Assembly (NCBI GenBank): GCA_019395295.1
Contig: CM033358.1
Coordinates: 11,392,205 to 11,456,204 of the forward strand
Direction: 5' to 3'
DNA length: 64,000 nt
DNA from: Osmanthus fragrans
Lineage: Eukaryota > Streptophyta > Magnoliopsida > Lamiales > Oleaceae
In this document: positions 39,763 to 53,200 of the stretch, one piece after another
Numbering within the stretch: the stretch's first letter is position 1
Layout: the number at the start of each line of letters is the position of its first letter
Translations under genes and position numbers: made by a program
The notes under the pieces: model-generated
Seen by the model: the letters and a program-made list of their open reading frames with translations, nothing else
What the model was told of the DNA's origin: nothing
The model's database searches: none

Positions 39763-42700
39763 GGTAGTTAGACATCCGTTTGTTGGAATTTGGTTTAAAA
39801 TTGGAAAATTTAGTTAAATATTAAATGTGGAAGATTCTTGCAAGTTAAAGTGTAGTTTGACTTTAACTATATAACCTAAAAGTTTTCTTTCTGGCCCATC
39901 CAAATGCTTTAGTGTGCATTTGGATTTCGAAGCATTTTCGAGGTGGTCGGGCTGGAACTTGAGGCGATGGTGTCAGTGAAAGGGGACGTCTGTGTTTTTT
40001 TTCCTTTTTTATATTTTATTTAATTAATATAATTATTTTATGTAGAATAATATGAAAGTACCATATTGCCCCTTTTAAATTGTTCAAAAGCGGTCAAACT
40101 TTTTTAAATTGGACAACTAACGGTCAAACTAATAGAAATCATCCATTTGGACTTCAAGTACAAGTTTTTAAAAGGTTTGGTATCATGGGTGCAACAAATT
40201 AAAGGTTTTGATCAAGTCTGTATAAAAGTGAATTGTTTGGTACCGTGACTACAACTTTTCCTATTTATTATCAACACTTAATTCTAAGGCAGCTTGTGTT
40301 TGAACCCAATTTGTATGATTGATTTCTATTTAATTGTTAAAAATGATGTAAATAATATTTTTGGTGATCTAAAGTATACTGGTCTTCTAAAATATTTAAA
40401 AATTTATATTTTTAAAAAAAATGTATCATAATTAATTTGGGAAAACATTTTGAAATAATCGCTTCTGTCAATTGGTGTGGACTAAGGATATTATATAAAA
40501 TATAATGCGGAAGCCGTTGATAGAAAATAATCCCATTTCGAGGTCCTTTGTGTAAAACTTATTAACAAAATATAAATACTCGTGACTTTCAAAAGAATAT
40601 TAATATTTATAAAGCACTTTCCATCATATGATACTTAGAACGTAGGAGACAATAACTTGTACATTTTTATGATTAAAATTAATATTTTTAGTAGATTGTT
40701 ATAAAAAAAAAAAAAAAAAAAAAATTGGAATGTGTGGTTGGAAAGTTGTGGAACATATGAAAGATGTGATTAATATTTATTGTTTATTTTGACATAGATT
40801 AAAACCAAAATTTAATCCAAACCAAACAAGCACTCAGTGTCATCGCCTAGCTAGAGTACCATCATCCATTGTCATCGTCTCCTGAGAACTCGTGCTAAAT
40901 ATTGACTATTGTAATAATTCCTACATGAAATTTTATAAATAGAAGAATGAAAAAATCACTCATACTGTGGCATTGTGGTGTATGTGTGAACCGAGATGCA
41001 AGAAGTGTTGTGGATGGCATTTGATATTTGGGAGTCAATTTGGTAGAATTACTACTTTATCTGGTTAAATATTGATTATTGTAAGATAAATTCAGGTTTA
41101 TGTCTTTTGATGAAAGAAGTGAAAACCTACCAAAGAAGGGTGAAAATGAAGAATTATAAAGTCTGGGGACTAAATTGAAAATATCAAAAGTTGATTTGGA
41201 CCAAAAAATGATTATTTAAGAATACATGGATAAAACTGAATGAAATAAGAAGATGAAGGATTAAAATTACAAAAATAAAAATAAAAAATGGACTCAAACT
41301 GAACCAGAAGAGAATAATAGGGATTGAACTACGCAAAGGTATAAATCTAGGCTTACGATTGCAAGCCAATATCAAGGACCCTTGAGGAATTCATACTATT
41401 ATGATGTTTTTATATTAATTTCAAGATTTTGACGTTAGATATTTGCTTATTTTGGATCGTTATCATGTTATTTAATTCTTTTCAGTTTATTAATCAATAA
41501 TTGGATTGATGTATAATTTTTTATTATATTCGAAAGAATTAATAAAGAATATTGCATGTTATATCAATTGTTGTGAGGTCCAATACAGAATAAAAATATT
41601 ACTATGCCTGGCATGAGTTCAATAGGTGTTCTAGTATTTGTAATGAACTCTTTCATAGAGATAGAGAATCACATGCGAGGAAAGATTTAATTATACTTGA
41701 TAGAGATTGTAAAATAAAATAGGAACATCGATCAACAAAAATAAATAAGTGTTGTAAGGGTGTTGAGTTGTTTTAAAAGGGATTCAGAAAGGAGGATTCA
41801 AAATTATAATTCATATATTGATCGATTTTACAAACACTTCATATATAGCTATTCATTAGTTTAGTTAGATAATTAGTTATAAAATCACAAAACAAGAGTT
41901 AATATTAATTATAACTAAAGTAAGTACATTGTTCTCGTGGGAACATAATCTTCTATTTACTTGGCTAAGATATCGCACAATTGCAAAATTTTATTGATCA
42001 TCATATCTGATTTCATTTGTTTTATATTGAGCTCCTACATTATTTGCTGTTGTGTACCATGGAAATTTTGTGAGCCTCAAGTTTCTCCAGTCCAGTTAGA
42101 TATTAATGTCATTCCTCCAAACGAACGATAAGAGAGCATTGTTAAAAGGCATTACTCATGACTAGATATCTATATTTGTCCATTCTGTGCATGTTTTTTC
42201 CATTTGTTTTGTTCTTTTAGAATATTGAATAACTATTTGCCTTCTATCTATGACATGGACCCACAGCCTGTCCTTTTTCTCATCAAACCACCTAGGTGCT
42301 AGGAAATTTATTAATACAAAAATAATAATTAAACAGTACAAACATTAGAAGGGGCATATAACCCGACTTTCAGTGAGCGAAATATAGTTCAAAAGACCTA
42401 TCCAATCGAAAATATTGGAGTTAAGGAGTTCAAAATGATGAACTTTATATCTTATGAGCATTTTTTTTATGCCTCATGTGAAGATATTCCTAATCATAAA
42501 TTTCAGAGGCAATTCAATTACTATCTTCGATGTCCTTTTCAAAGCATGTTAATATAGGATCGAAAACTTCCGTTCGAAATGTTATACCCGCCCGTCCCTT
42601 TGCACAGCGACAAGGAGCGTGCATTAAATCCCCCAAAGACCCGATGCAAATCACGACCAACACGAAAATGACCCCAGCATTTTGGCCTTATTTTTCTGGA

Positions 42701-43239
42701 TCTCTCTGATTATCAATTCACAACTTGACTTGAAAGTCAAGTCATGCACAACCTGTTCTACAATAAATTTAAATTCACAACGTGACTCCAGATAAGACAG
42801 TGGGGCCTATTTATAATTCACAAAACTTTAGGGTTTAATATGAAAGAGACAAAAGAATTGAATGAAATTATTCAAAGACAGTGGGGCCTATTTATAATTG
42901 TTGGAAAATTGAGCATGAAAAGACAAAACCTTTCAAAAGGAATATTACATGTCCGAACAAAAATGTTCTAGAAAGGTGCTGACACATGGTGCATTTTGAA
43001 TTTAAATATGGAGGTAATAAAAATATTAAGTTAAATTAGTATATAAATAAAAAATTTATTTTATTCTCTAAAAATATTTATAGCGATTTGGACCAAGCAA
43101 ACAGCCGACCCGTGATGTGAACCAGAATGAAAGCAATGTGCATGTTAGTATGTGTATACTTCGACTTTGAATCCATTTGAATATAGATTATCTCCCCGCA
43201 AAGTCTAACAATACTTCTGGGGTCCGAGACCCAGATTCC
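39763..43239. other. Intergenic region upstream of LRR-RLK 1
   Basis: About 3.5 kb of AT-rich sequence with no gene recognised. A 63-codon ORF (41184-41375, minus) shows no domain. A 24-base direct repeat (AGACAGTGGGGCCTATTTAT and following) occurs at about 42794 and 42878. There is an A-run at about 40704-40723. Confidence 0.45.
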
Positions 43240-44054
43240 ATACATGGACTAAACAATTGCCGTATCATTTTTCAATGTAGGATTGAAAGGTTTTAAATTT
43301 CCAACCGTTTCAAAATCAAATTTCCCCAACAATCAAGTAATTCATTTTCGATTTTATTTTTTAATCACTCAAAATTAATTTCGAGCAACTAAATATACTA
43401 CATTTATCTTCTCGTAGAGTAGAGTAGATAGTGTTGAACCTTTGAACTCTCATATTGTATCTCATTTATGTAGTTGGCATTGTTGGTTAAAACCAACTTA
43501 TTTAAAACAAAAATTCAAAAATCCCTTACGTGAATCAAAATTAATACAATTAATTATGCAATTGATAAAGAGAGTACAAGGGAAAAGCTATTGCATCAAC
43601 AAGGGTGTTTTGTGGTTTTGAACCTTCAATTGTAGAATAATATTGGAATACAAGGCCAATCAATAAGCACGATATTTTTAACTATTCAAAGTCTTTGTAA
43701 ATCAAGAAAATACCAACTCAATATCTTTCCAAACACATTGGGTTCTCAGTGATGAACAACTATTAAAAATTATTTTAGAATCGACTACAATTGACTAGAA
43801 GTCATTTCCCTAGTTTTTCCCTCAAATGGTGAAGTTGCCCCGCTATGCATTAAAGATCTGACACAATCATTACCTCGTCAATAAACTGGTGATAGTACTT
43901 TGGTACTTGAGCCGCCAGTGTCTTTTGTGGACGGAATTGGCTGGTATGACGGCATTGATCAGACCAAGGGAGCTTAGAGGCTGGTCTCCAACCTAGGCCA
44001 TCTTGTGATTGGTGATCTTGGGTAGCATTAACTCGCGTCAATGCCAAGGGTAAT
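43240..44054. repeat. Duplicated non-coding block, copy B, with the empty CACTA site
   Basis: Collinear with 17119-18250. At 43248-43270 it reads across the CACTA insertion point: GGACTAAAC, a single AAT (43255-43257), then TGCCGTATC. The left side matches 8165-8181 and the right side matches 17119 onward. It is cut off at 44055 by the start of an LTR element. No protein-coding content was recognised. Confidence 0.8.
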
Positions 44055-45297
44055 TGTAACACTCCACATTTTCATAAATTTTGAAGTATTAGCAAAAATT
44101 CACTTTTCTTTGGACTAAATACGAAACGATAAAAAAATAAATTTCTTTCAAAATAAATAAATAAATAATTCACAATTTAAATTAAATAATGGAAATCGTA
44201 TCTTAAAAAAATATAAACACCTAACTAAATAAATAACACGTTTTTGAACGAATTAAACTAACAAATAAATTTAAAGACCGAAATACTTAATGTTCATTTT
44301 CCTTCAATCCACTGGCTACCAGCATCATCATCCTGCCACGAATCCAATCGGCCTGAACTAACCTGTAAAATTATTGTAAGAGTGAGTATTTAAAAATACC
44401 CAGTAAGGTACTTGCAATTTTTATAAACAATTATAAAACAATAAAATAAACACTTAATACAAGATTTCTTATGGAGTATATCGATGACCAAGCAACACAC
44501 TCAGCAGTAGTATTTTAATTTCCTGAATGATTTTACATTTCGTTATAAAGAACCTAATAGAGTTTACATTTCAGTAGGTCGAACCTGAAAGTCCATTGGT
44601 AATTTATGCATAAATTATTGAATATGGAAGTACACGAAAACGAACTACTTGCACAAAATTATTTTACATTGATTTTGAAAAGTTGAAAAGAATAAAATCT
44701 TGCACGTTAAAATTCTCTTAATATTTTTCTATACTTTTTCTTCTCATTCTCTCTCTACCACAGCTCTCTTTATTTTCTGTGGTGAAATAATGATTTTTTT
44801 TTTAATATTTATAGTTGAATTACTCAATTGAGTTTGTATGTAACTACAATTAAAAAACCGTGTAATACAAGGAATTTGGATAAGAATTAGTTTCAAATGA
44901 TAGAATTTGAATTGTATTCAAGTAATGTTTTCATATCAACAACTCACATGCATGACATGGACTAAAAGAAGGAAAAGTTTTATTTTAAATAATATTCCAA
45001 ATTCCTTCGAACTTCATTTAATCTTATATTCTTTTAATTGAATTTAACTTGATGTGATGTAATCCAAAACAATTTTTTCTTTGGTCAAGACTCTTAATTA
45101 ATTACGAGCTACAAAAAGAGTCTAATATCGATATACTTATCTTCGCCTTTTCAAAATCTAATTACGTGTCCCAAATAAAAAAAAAGATTTAATATTCTTT
45201 ACACTAGTCCCTCAACATTTCAATATTATCAAAATATGCTTAGGTCAAAATCCTTACCACTAAATAATTCTATGCTATAAAATTTTGGGATGTTACA
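44055..45297 (-). repeat. 3' LTR of the LARD-like element
   Basis: Complete LTR with inverted termini TGTAACA/TGTTACA. It aligns with 46331-47365 over about 1 kb with many small indels and substitutions, so the element is old. Confidence 0.75.
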
Positions 45298-45826
45298 AAC
45301 TCCCCTCCTTAAAATAAATTTCGTCCTCGAAATTCAGACATGTACTACCTCTTCGTGCATCTGCAAAGCTCTAATTATGTCTAACATATTTAAATACAAT
45401 TATGCTTATTCCTTTGGTGATAATCTATTTTATTCCATGTTGCATAAACAATATTACTATAAAATGTGAAAAATTTTCAACTAATAAATTGTGCGAGGTA
45501 AACATGCTTGGACATTTCATACCATGAATCAAGATAACTCATAACTGTGCTAAAAGAATAATATTTCGTTTCATACCTTGGATCAATTGGAGAGTGGTCG
45601 AATTGTGAGCGTCGCATGCCAAAGATTTTTCATATCATTACATGTTTAAAACTTTAAGAATTTTACATTGCCCATAAATCCCTAGTATTTATGAAAATAC
45701 TTTATTTTATTTTTATTTTTTTTAAAAATCCAAAAATAGGATTTTCTCAAAATAAAAGTTTCCAAAAAGGAAAAAAAAAAAAGAATTTTCTTAAACTAGG
45801 AATGGTTTGAATTGTTGTTGCTGTTT

Positions 45827-45859
<33 letters not shown>

Positions 45860-46315
45860 CATCTTACTGATTTGAATAACGCGCAACCAAAGAGCTTCCA
45901 GATGAGGAGGGGTCACAAGTGGACCGTTTAAATCCCAAATTCTTCCTAAACAGTTTATGTCTTGTTGAACAAACATTTCAATTTTGCGAATATGCAAATC
46001 AAGAAAACTCAACAATGAGTGGAACATGAAATCTCTTAAAATATGAATTTTCTAATTGGTTAAAAAAAAATAAATTTAAACATCATCTAAAAGCTAAAAC
46101 TAAACACACAAATATTTATGATATGTGATATCTAAAACATGAGCACTGAACTATAACAATTGTTCTAAACTACCAACATTTGACTTTTCAAAAAAATAAA
46201 AATAAAAATAAAAAATCTATGTTGTTTTAAACAGTGCGAGAACTGTTCGGAACTGTTCATGTAATTTTTTTTATTTTATTTTTTTTAAAAGATGTCTACA
46301 GGAAGGTAGACATGT

Positions 46316-46327
46316 GCTCTGATACCA
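46316..46327 (-). other. Primer-binding site of the LARD-like element
   Basis: TGGTATCAGAGC on the minus strand, three bases inside the right LTR. Confidence 0.75.
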
Positions 46328-46330
46328 AAC

Positions 46331-47365
46331 TATAATGCCCCAAATTTTCCTAAATCTTGAAATATTAACAAAAACTCACTTTTCTTTGTACTAAATGCAA
46401 AACGAAAAAAAAAAGAAGCAAATCTTTAGAAAAAAATAACTAAAAGATTCACAATTTAAATTAAATAATGGAAATCATATCTTAAACAAATATAAACACG
46501 TTTTTGAACGAATTAAACTAACTAATAAGTTTAAAGACAAAAATACTTAATGTTCATTTTCCTTCAATCTATTGGCTGCCCGCATCACCATCCGCCACGA
46601 ATTCAATCAGCCCGAACTAACCTGTAAAATTATTGTAAGGGTGGGTATTTAAAAATACCCAGTAAGATACTTGCAATTTTTATAAACAATTATATAACAA
46701 TAAAATAAACACTACATTTCTTATAGAGTATATCGATAACCAAGCAACACACTCAGCAGCAGTATTTTAAATTTCTGAAGGATTTTACATTTCGTTATAA
46801 AGAACCTCACATTTCATTAGGTCGAACCCGAAGGTCCATTGACAATTCATGCATAAATTACTGAATATAGAAGTATACGAAAACGAACCACTTGCACAAA
46901 ATTATCTTACTTGATTTTGAAATATTGAAAAGAATAAAATCTTGCACGTAAAAATTCTCCTATTATTTTTCTATACTTTCTCCTCTCATTCTCTCTCTCT
47001 ACCATTACTCTCTCTATTTTCTGTGGTGAAATAATGATTTTTTTTTTAGTATTTATAGATGAAATACTCAATTATGTTTGTATGCAACTAGAATTAAAAA
47101 ATCGTGTAATACAAGGAATTTGGATAAGAATTAGTTTCAAATAGTAGAATTTGAATTGTATTCAAGTAATGTTTTCATATCAACAACTCACGTGGCATGG
47201 AAAAGTTTTGTTTTAAATAATATTCCAAATTCCTTCCAACTTCATTTAATCTTATAATTCTTTTAACCGAATTTAACTTGATGTGATCTAATCCAAAACA
47301 ATTTTTTCTTAGGTCAAGACTCCTAATTAATTACAAGCTACAAAAAGAGTCCAATATCGATAGAT
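46331..47365 (-). repeat. 5' LTR of the LARD-like element, truncated
   Basis: Starts TATAATGCCCC, a mutated TGTAACGCCCC. Similarity to the other LTR ends at about 47365 after AATATCGAT. The sequence then changes to a CCGTCGGTAAA-rich stretch, perhaps the end of another transposon that destroyed this LTR. Confidence 0.7.
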
Positions 47366-49169
47366 TACTCGAAAATGTGGTTTCAGCGATGGAAATTTCA
47401 GTATCTAAAGCCCATTATTCCGTCGGTAAACATGATTACCGATGTAAATTTTCCGTCGACACATACCATCGGTGAAAGTCGCGCCAATAATTTTTCCGAT
47501 GGCAACATAACTGTTGATGATTACGGACGTCGTTTGCATAGCTATTGACTCCAAAACTTCATGGAATTTTGATATAATGTAGAAAAATCCTTGCAGTGTG
47601 AATATCCAAAAACGACTTCCGTCGGCAACATATAGGGTATTAAAATATTTTTCAAAACGCCGCAGCGACTTGGTTTAAAAGGTAACCCAGCAGTTTACAT
47701 AAAGTGTCAAATAAAATTGTACACCTATTAAAACGACATGATTCCAAGTCTATTCAGTAACTAACTCATGAGACTATCAAACCCCATTGGTGTTGTCCAA
47801 AAATTCCAAGTAACGACTGATTTATGAATTTTTGAAATCAAGGGCAGAAGCTGAAAACAGCATCCATACCCAGTGCAGTTTACTTTAAGTGATACATAAA
47901 ATTCTACTGATGTCGGGTTGACATGATTCCAAATTCATTCAGTAGCTAACCCATGATATCAAATGCCACAGATTTCGTCTAAAAATTCCAAGTAACGATT
48001 GTATTACCAATTTTTAAATCAAGGTAGAAACTGAAATTTTAAAGGAAACAGCAAACTTTAAATCGCTAATACTCTTTTTGTAAATGGTGATTTGTGAGTT
48101 AACTTCTATAACACATTTCTACTTTTCAACATAACTTATTCATAGAGAAGTGTCCTTAAGATAGTTCCACATATGATGTCCATAGAAATCTATTTAAAAA
48201 GAACGTAAACGTTTCATAATTGAATTAAAATATAAAGTCACCGGCTTCTCCATAGCACGTTGCATTCTTCATCTACCATCATCCACACGTCCCAAGCAAA
48301 ATCAAATCAACCTGTAGGAAGGGAATAAACCCATGAGTTTGAAACTCAATATGCATCATCGGTGCATTTTGTTATCAAATTAGATAATTCGAACCATAGA
48401 TTCATACAGTCGCACGTAGAACAATTTTCGGCAAAATCCAATTTCTGTGGAGTTATGAATTAACATAACACGTAGAACCGAAAAATAATCATTCAAACAT
48501 AGTGGTGCCAAAGCACCATACCCGGAGGTATATTTCATTGAAACATAGTGGCGCCATAGCATAGTACCCGAAGGTACCATTTCATTCAAACTTTTAACGA
48601 AAAATCATAATTTGAAAACGAAATAATCACTTGCACCTCTACCTACCTTCATTTGATGTTTTGAAATTGATGAAATTGGACGTTGAATATTTTTTCCCAA
48701 TGGCACCCGAAGCTTTTAAAAATCTGCCTACCTTTTCTTTCCCTTTGTAAAATTGTTTTCTTGTTCAAAGTGTTCAAAGTGTTTAGAAGAAGGAATATGA
48801 ATAACTTGAAAACAAATCAGGTCCCAAATTCTGGTTAAAAGAAAACCTTGGCAGCATCAATTAGAGGAATTAAAAACATTTTTAAAAGCTAGAGATTAAG
48901 TTACTTGTCATGCCTTTTCCATTTCCTGCTGTTACATTTGTGTGTGCGTAATTGGGAGTTAAAATGTGTTAATTTGTAGGTTTCATTCCCATTTTAGAAA
49001 AAGAAACCTTGGCAGCAATCAATTAAAGGTATATAAAAGCATTTTAAAAGCCAATGTTTTAGGTTACATTCAAAACCCGTGATAACGTGTGGGTGTGTAT
49101 AATTGGTTTTTAAATGACTTGTTTATTTACCAATTTAAATGATTTTGTTTATTTATCAATTAATGAAAC

Positions 49170-49210
<41 letters not shown>

Positions 49211-49589
49211 TTGAATTCGAGGAAGAAAATATTTTATTCTAGGTCCTTATAAAAATAATGAGTGAGCAAATTTGGTTTTATAAATATTTATTAACTATAC
49301 AAAAATAAATTTCCATCGTCGGGTCCGATCTTTTGAAACCATTAAATTCCATCCAACTTCATCAAATAATTTTGAAAAACAAGTATGATGGTCGGACCTG
49401 GGTTGCACGTTAAACTACCATAAGATTGTAAATAAATTTTCTTAAGAAATATTGGACTAGTATTGGGCTCTCATTTCTTATGTGGGCCGACCATATGGTT
49501 CGTCTATGGGCTAGGCTCGTGGTGCTAGATCATCACTTGAAATAAAAAAATGAACCTAATTCCATTTTATTTTATTTTTTTCAAGCTTC
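47366..49589. repeat. Mixed repeat-derived interval
   Basis: No gene recognised. 47400-47530 has scattered CCGTCGGTAAA / CCGATGGCAAC motifs, resembling subterminal repeats of a DNA transposon. 47691-48050 is an imperfect tandem dimer with a period of 185 bases (both units contain CGACATGATTCCAA- or TTGACATGATTCCAA-like sequence). 48490-48590 has two 46-bp units starting AAACATAGTGG. An (AT)n(AG)n microsatellite lies at 49172-49211. Confidence 0.5.
49172..49211. repeat. (AT)n(AG)n compound microsatellite
   Basis: About ten AT units run directly into about ten AG units. Confidence 0.85.
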
Positions 49590-51010
49590 TATAGTTTTGA
49601 TACAGGATAGGAGACAGATAGTTTACTTCAGTGAAAAGCTAAGTGGAGTAGCTCTCAACTATCTTACATATGACAAGGAGTTTTATTCACTTATTCGAGT
49701 CTTGGAGACACGGCAGCATTACTTATGACCAAAGGAGTTCGTGATTCACACTGACCATGAGTTATTGAAACATAAGCTAAACAAAAGGCATGCGAGACGG
49801 ATGGATTCATCGAGATATTTCTCTATGTCATCCGGTACAAACAAGGTAAGAAAATGTGGTAGCTGATGATTGTCTAGAAGGTATGTGCTTCTAACTTCTT
49901 TAAGTGCGAAATTATTTGGATTTGAATATGTTAAGGATATGTATGTCCATGATCTAGATTTTTCCGATATATATGAATCATATAATAAATGAGTTGTAGA
50001 TAAATTCTTTAGGCATGAGGGTTATTTATTTCGGAAAAACAAACTATGTGTCCCTAATTGTTCAATCTGAGAATTGTTTGTAAGAGAAGCACACAGTGGG
50101 AATCTAATGGGTCACTTTGGGGTAAAGAAAACTTTAGAGATGTGAGGGGAGCATTTTTATTGGCCTAAAATGAAAATTGACGTAGAACGAGTTTGTAGTA
50201 GATGCATAACTTGTAAAAAGGCTAAGTCTAAGGTTTTACCTCAAGAATTGTATACACCTTTACATGTTCCTAGTGAACCTTGGGTTGACATTTCTATGGA
50301 TTTTGTTTTGGATTTCCCTATGACTAAGAAGGGTCGAGATTCAATATCTGTGGTAGTCGATAGGTTTAGCAAGATGGTACATTTCATTCCATGTCATAAA
50401 AATGACGATGCCACTAACATTGCAGATTTGTTCTTTAAAGAAATAGTGCGTTTACATGGAGTCCCTAAGAGTATCGTGTTGGATAGAAATGTCAAATTTT
50501 TTAGTCATTTTTTACGGGTTTTGTGGAATAAGTTGGCACGAAATTGTTGTTTTCTACTACTTGTCACCCACAGACCGATGGACAAATCGAAGTAGTTAAT
50601 AAGACTATGATCCAATTGTTACGCGCTGTGGTTAATAAAAATTTGAAAAGTTGGGGAAGAATGTTTACCTTTCATTGAGTTTGCATATAACAGGGCCACA
50701 CATTCTGCTACTTCATATTCACCATTTGAAATTGTTTATGGTTTTAATCCCTAACACCAATGGATTTAATTTTTTTATCTGTGAATGAACATGATAGTTT
50801 AGATGGAAAGAAGAAGGCTAAGTTGGTAAAGTCACTCTATGAAAAGGTAAGGATTCAAATTGAGAACAAAAACAAGCACTATGCGTCACAAGCAAACAAG
50901 GGTCGAAAAATCTTTTGTGGGTTTCATAGCTTCAATTGCTACGTGGATTCGTATCAACACTTATATTCGATACAATCGAGGCCAAATTTTAAATGTGAAA
51001 CATTAGTTTA
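49590..51010 (+). pseudogene. Ty3/gypsy pol remnant 2 (RNase H, INT)
   Basis: Same family as the remnant at 26240-28445. It starts within RNase H (QIVYFSEKLSGVALNYLTYD), then shows the HTDHE motif and a decayed stretch. The integrase follows: HSGNLMGHFG near 50100, CSRCITCK near 50200, the core WVDISMDF, and VDRFSKM with SIVLDRNVKFFSHF near 50480. A frame break at about 50545 disrupts the third catalytic region. The C-terminal part (DGKKKAKLVKSLYEKVR) continues to about 50940. There are several stops, and no LTR could be assigned. Confidence 0.8.
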
Positions 51011-52599
51011 ACTATTTCCAAAACGCGGGTTGTTTGAACATATGCAATCCATGCTCCACAAAATTGAATCTGAAATGGTGCAACCAGATCCCATACGTGA
51101 ATTGATTTCCGAAACCAATTCAAAAAATGCGACTTGGATAGTGGACAGATATTTCATATCCAGTATCAATTTAACGTGAATAGAATACTGAACAAAATTT
51201 CACGTAAATATATTCAACACATCAAATTCGTCTTAAGATTCTTCGCCATTTTTTATATGACATTAGAACATAAACGAAGGAGAAGGAATAAACTAGAAAA
51301 AAACACATCAAATTCGTCTTAAGATTGCTGTAACATTTATTCTCTCCTATTACTTTCTAGAGTATTGATATTCTTCACCTAACAAACTCGAAAAGAATTA
51401 CTCTTCTTAAGCAGGTATGAGAAGAACAATATGATTGAACACGAGATTGAATCATGAACAAAACTGACATAGAATAGTAATCTGAGTCCACCGAATTCAC
51501 AATGTATCATTAACAAGAATTTTCTCCCTTCTACAGTGTTTAAAGGAAAACAACAATCTTCTTACACGATAGAATGAATTTCCTATGGAAGTAGCACAAC
51601 AATCTGTAAGAGTTCCAACGAACACAACTTTGTGTTCCTCGCTAGGGACATTGAAGCTCACCGTTTAAAGGAAAAAATGATGAACTATCTCCCTTTATTT
51701 TGGTTTAATGACTTTTGTTCTTCGCAGAGGTCATAGCTCAATCTGCACCTCCTATTGGACTAGTAGTTGAGGCCTCAAAATCTGCTGACAATCCTGCTCA
51801 GGATATAGTTCTTCTTAGTTATGGAGTAAGATAACGCCTTTTCAATAAGATGCAATTTTTACTATATGATGGACCCCTTGAAAAATAGTGGCATGAGTGT
51901 AAACAAGATTCTCTACCAACTGAGCTATAGTCATTCGTGCTTGTTATACATATTTTATCATGTGTGTAATTTTTTTATGATGAATACATAATTTTTTTTA
52001 TTACTATTGCTTTTATTAGTATTGCTCTTAAGTAATCTGATATTTATGTCCGTGGGTCAAACATTTATCTTCTTCACATTTACAAAAATTTATTAACCAA
52101 TGTCTATTATTAAAATTAAATTTCAAATTAAACAATAAAATCAACATGAACTCCACCAAAGCACAGTTAATTTCAACGAGAAAATATTAGTTCTATTGAC
52201 AAAGTCGTCGAGTTCAGAAAGAGAATGAGAAAGATAAAATAATATTTGGAATTGGGATGCTTTATGCCTTTGTCAAGAAGAGATTAAATGGGTTTTAATT
52301 TAGAGCTAGAACTTGTTATGCATTTTTATTACATGAGTTGCAATAGATAAAAAAATAAAAAAAGTTGGTTTTTACATTCGATCTAGGATGGGATTCGACC
52401 AGGCTATATTGTACCCATACATATCTCCGATGTAGCTGAATTTCCCGTAAGCTGCCTTCCCCATTCTTAGTTGCTTCGAACAAATTGAACAACTCTTTAT
52501 TAGAGAAAATATGTCACAATGCACCATATCAATCCACCAATCTTCTGGGTTTTAAACTCCGAAATTCCTTTCAAAAATTACGGTTGCTTGGCTAATTGC
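51011..52599. other. Non-coding interval with one possible orphan exon
   Basis: No complete gene seen. A 24-base direct repeat (ACACATCAAATTCGTCTTAA and following) occurs at about 51217 and 51301. At 51728-51834 a short open frame follows a good acceptor (TTCTTCGCAG). It reads EVIAQSAPPIGLVVEASKSA and ends in LSYGVR before a stop. Its composition looks coding, but I could not assign it to a family and it may be chance. Confidence 0.35.
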
Positions 52600-53200
52600 T
52601 TATTTCTTATTATTCCACTTTGCAATTTGAACTCTAAAGATTTATGGCCTACTTTGTTATAGTTGAAGCATTTTTCTTAAAACTAATTATTGAGAACTCC
52701 ACCTTTTGGTCTCAGCTTAGACCTTTTGTCACCAAATAGCCCATACTTGTTCTTGTAGGTTTTAGAAGTTTGAACAAGCTTTACAACATCTACTATAGCC
52801 ACAACTGGATTGAACCTCTTATTTTAAGAACTTTTGTTGTCGTTTTCAATTTGAACTCTAACAATAAGATCTTCAATTATCATTTTCTTTTGTTTGTGCT
52901 TAAGGTAATTTTTGAAATCCTTCCATTCTGAAGGTATCTTCTCAATAATAGCCATCAATTGGAAAGTTTCATGCAATAATAACCATCAACTAGAAAGTTT
53001 CATCCAAGAATCGACCAGTGACATAGATGCGGCACTGGAAACCAAATATTTTTAAGCATCAACTGCATTGATAGCTTGTAAATCTCCCTCACCCTCTTTG
53101 AGTTTCAGAGTATCATCAGTCAAGAATCTTGCAAGATCTAAGGAGGTCAAATAAAATATCATCTTCTATTTCCAATTTTTTGTAAATTCACCACTTTCAA
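52600..53200 (-). pseudogene. Decayed copia gag fragment
   Basis: The minus strand reads gag-like residues (MAIIEKIPSEWKDFKNYLKH, then MIIEDLIVRVQIENDN). They are followed by a basic region and a damaged zinc knuckle, CFNYNKVGHKS, in which conserved cysteines are lost. Stops and an approximately 32-bp tandem duplication (52945-53010, ATCAATTGGAAAGTTTCATG units) interrupt it. No LTR or pol could be attached to it. Confidence 0.6.

Larger units (their letters stand above)
44055..47365 (-). mobile_element. LARD-like LTR element with a 1-kb non-coding interior
   Basis: Two direct repeats flank about 1 kb: LTR A at 44055-45297 (TGTAACACTCC ... GGATGTTACA, 1243 bp) and LTR B at 46331-47365, which loses its last 200 or so bases. 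Orientation is minus: the primer-binding site TGGTATCAGAGC (minus) is at 46316-46327, and the polypurine tract AAGGAGGGGAGTT (minus) is at 45298-45311. The interior has no retroelement protein; a 78-codon ORF next to a poly-T run (45791-46027) is not recognisable. With LTRs longer than the interior, it is a deletion derivative that would depend on enzymes from another element. Confidence 0.75.

Noticed and set aside
43850..44062. 70-codon minus-strand ORF in the duplicated block
   Set aside because: The frame is not kept in copy A (17985-18250), so there is no sign of coding constraint.
45791..46027. 78-codon ORF in the LARD-like interior, considered as a gag remnant
   Set aside because: It runs out of a poly-T tract (lysine run) and shows no gag motif that I can name.
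47366..47540. Terminal part of a second CACTA or Mutator-like element with CCGTCGGTAAA motifs
   Set aside because: Motifs suggest subterminal repeats, but no terminus, inverted partner or target duplication could be located, so no element was called.
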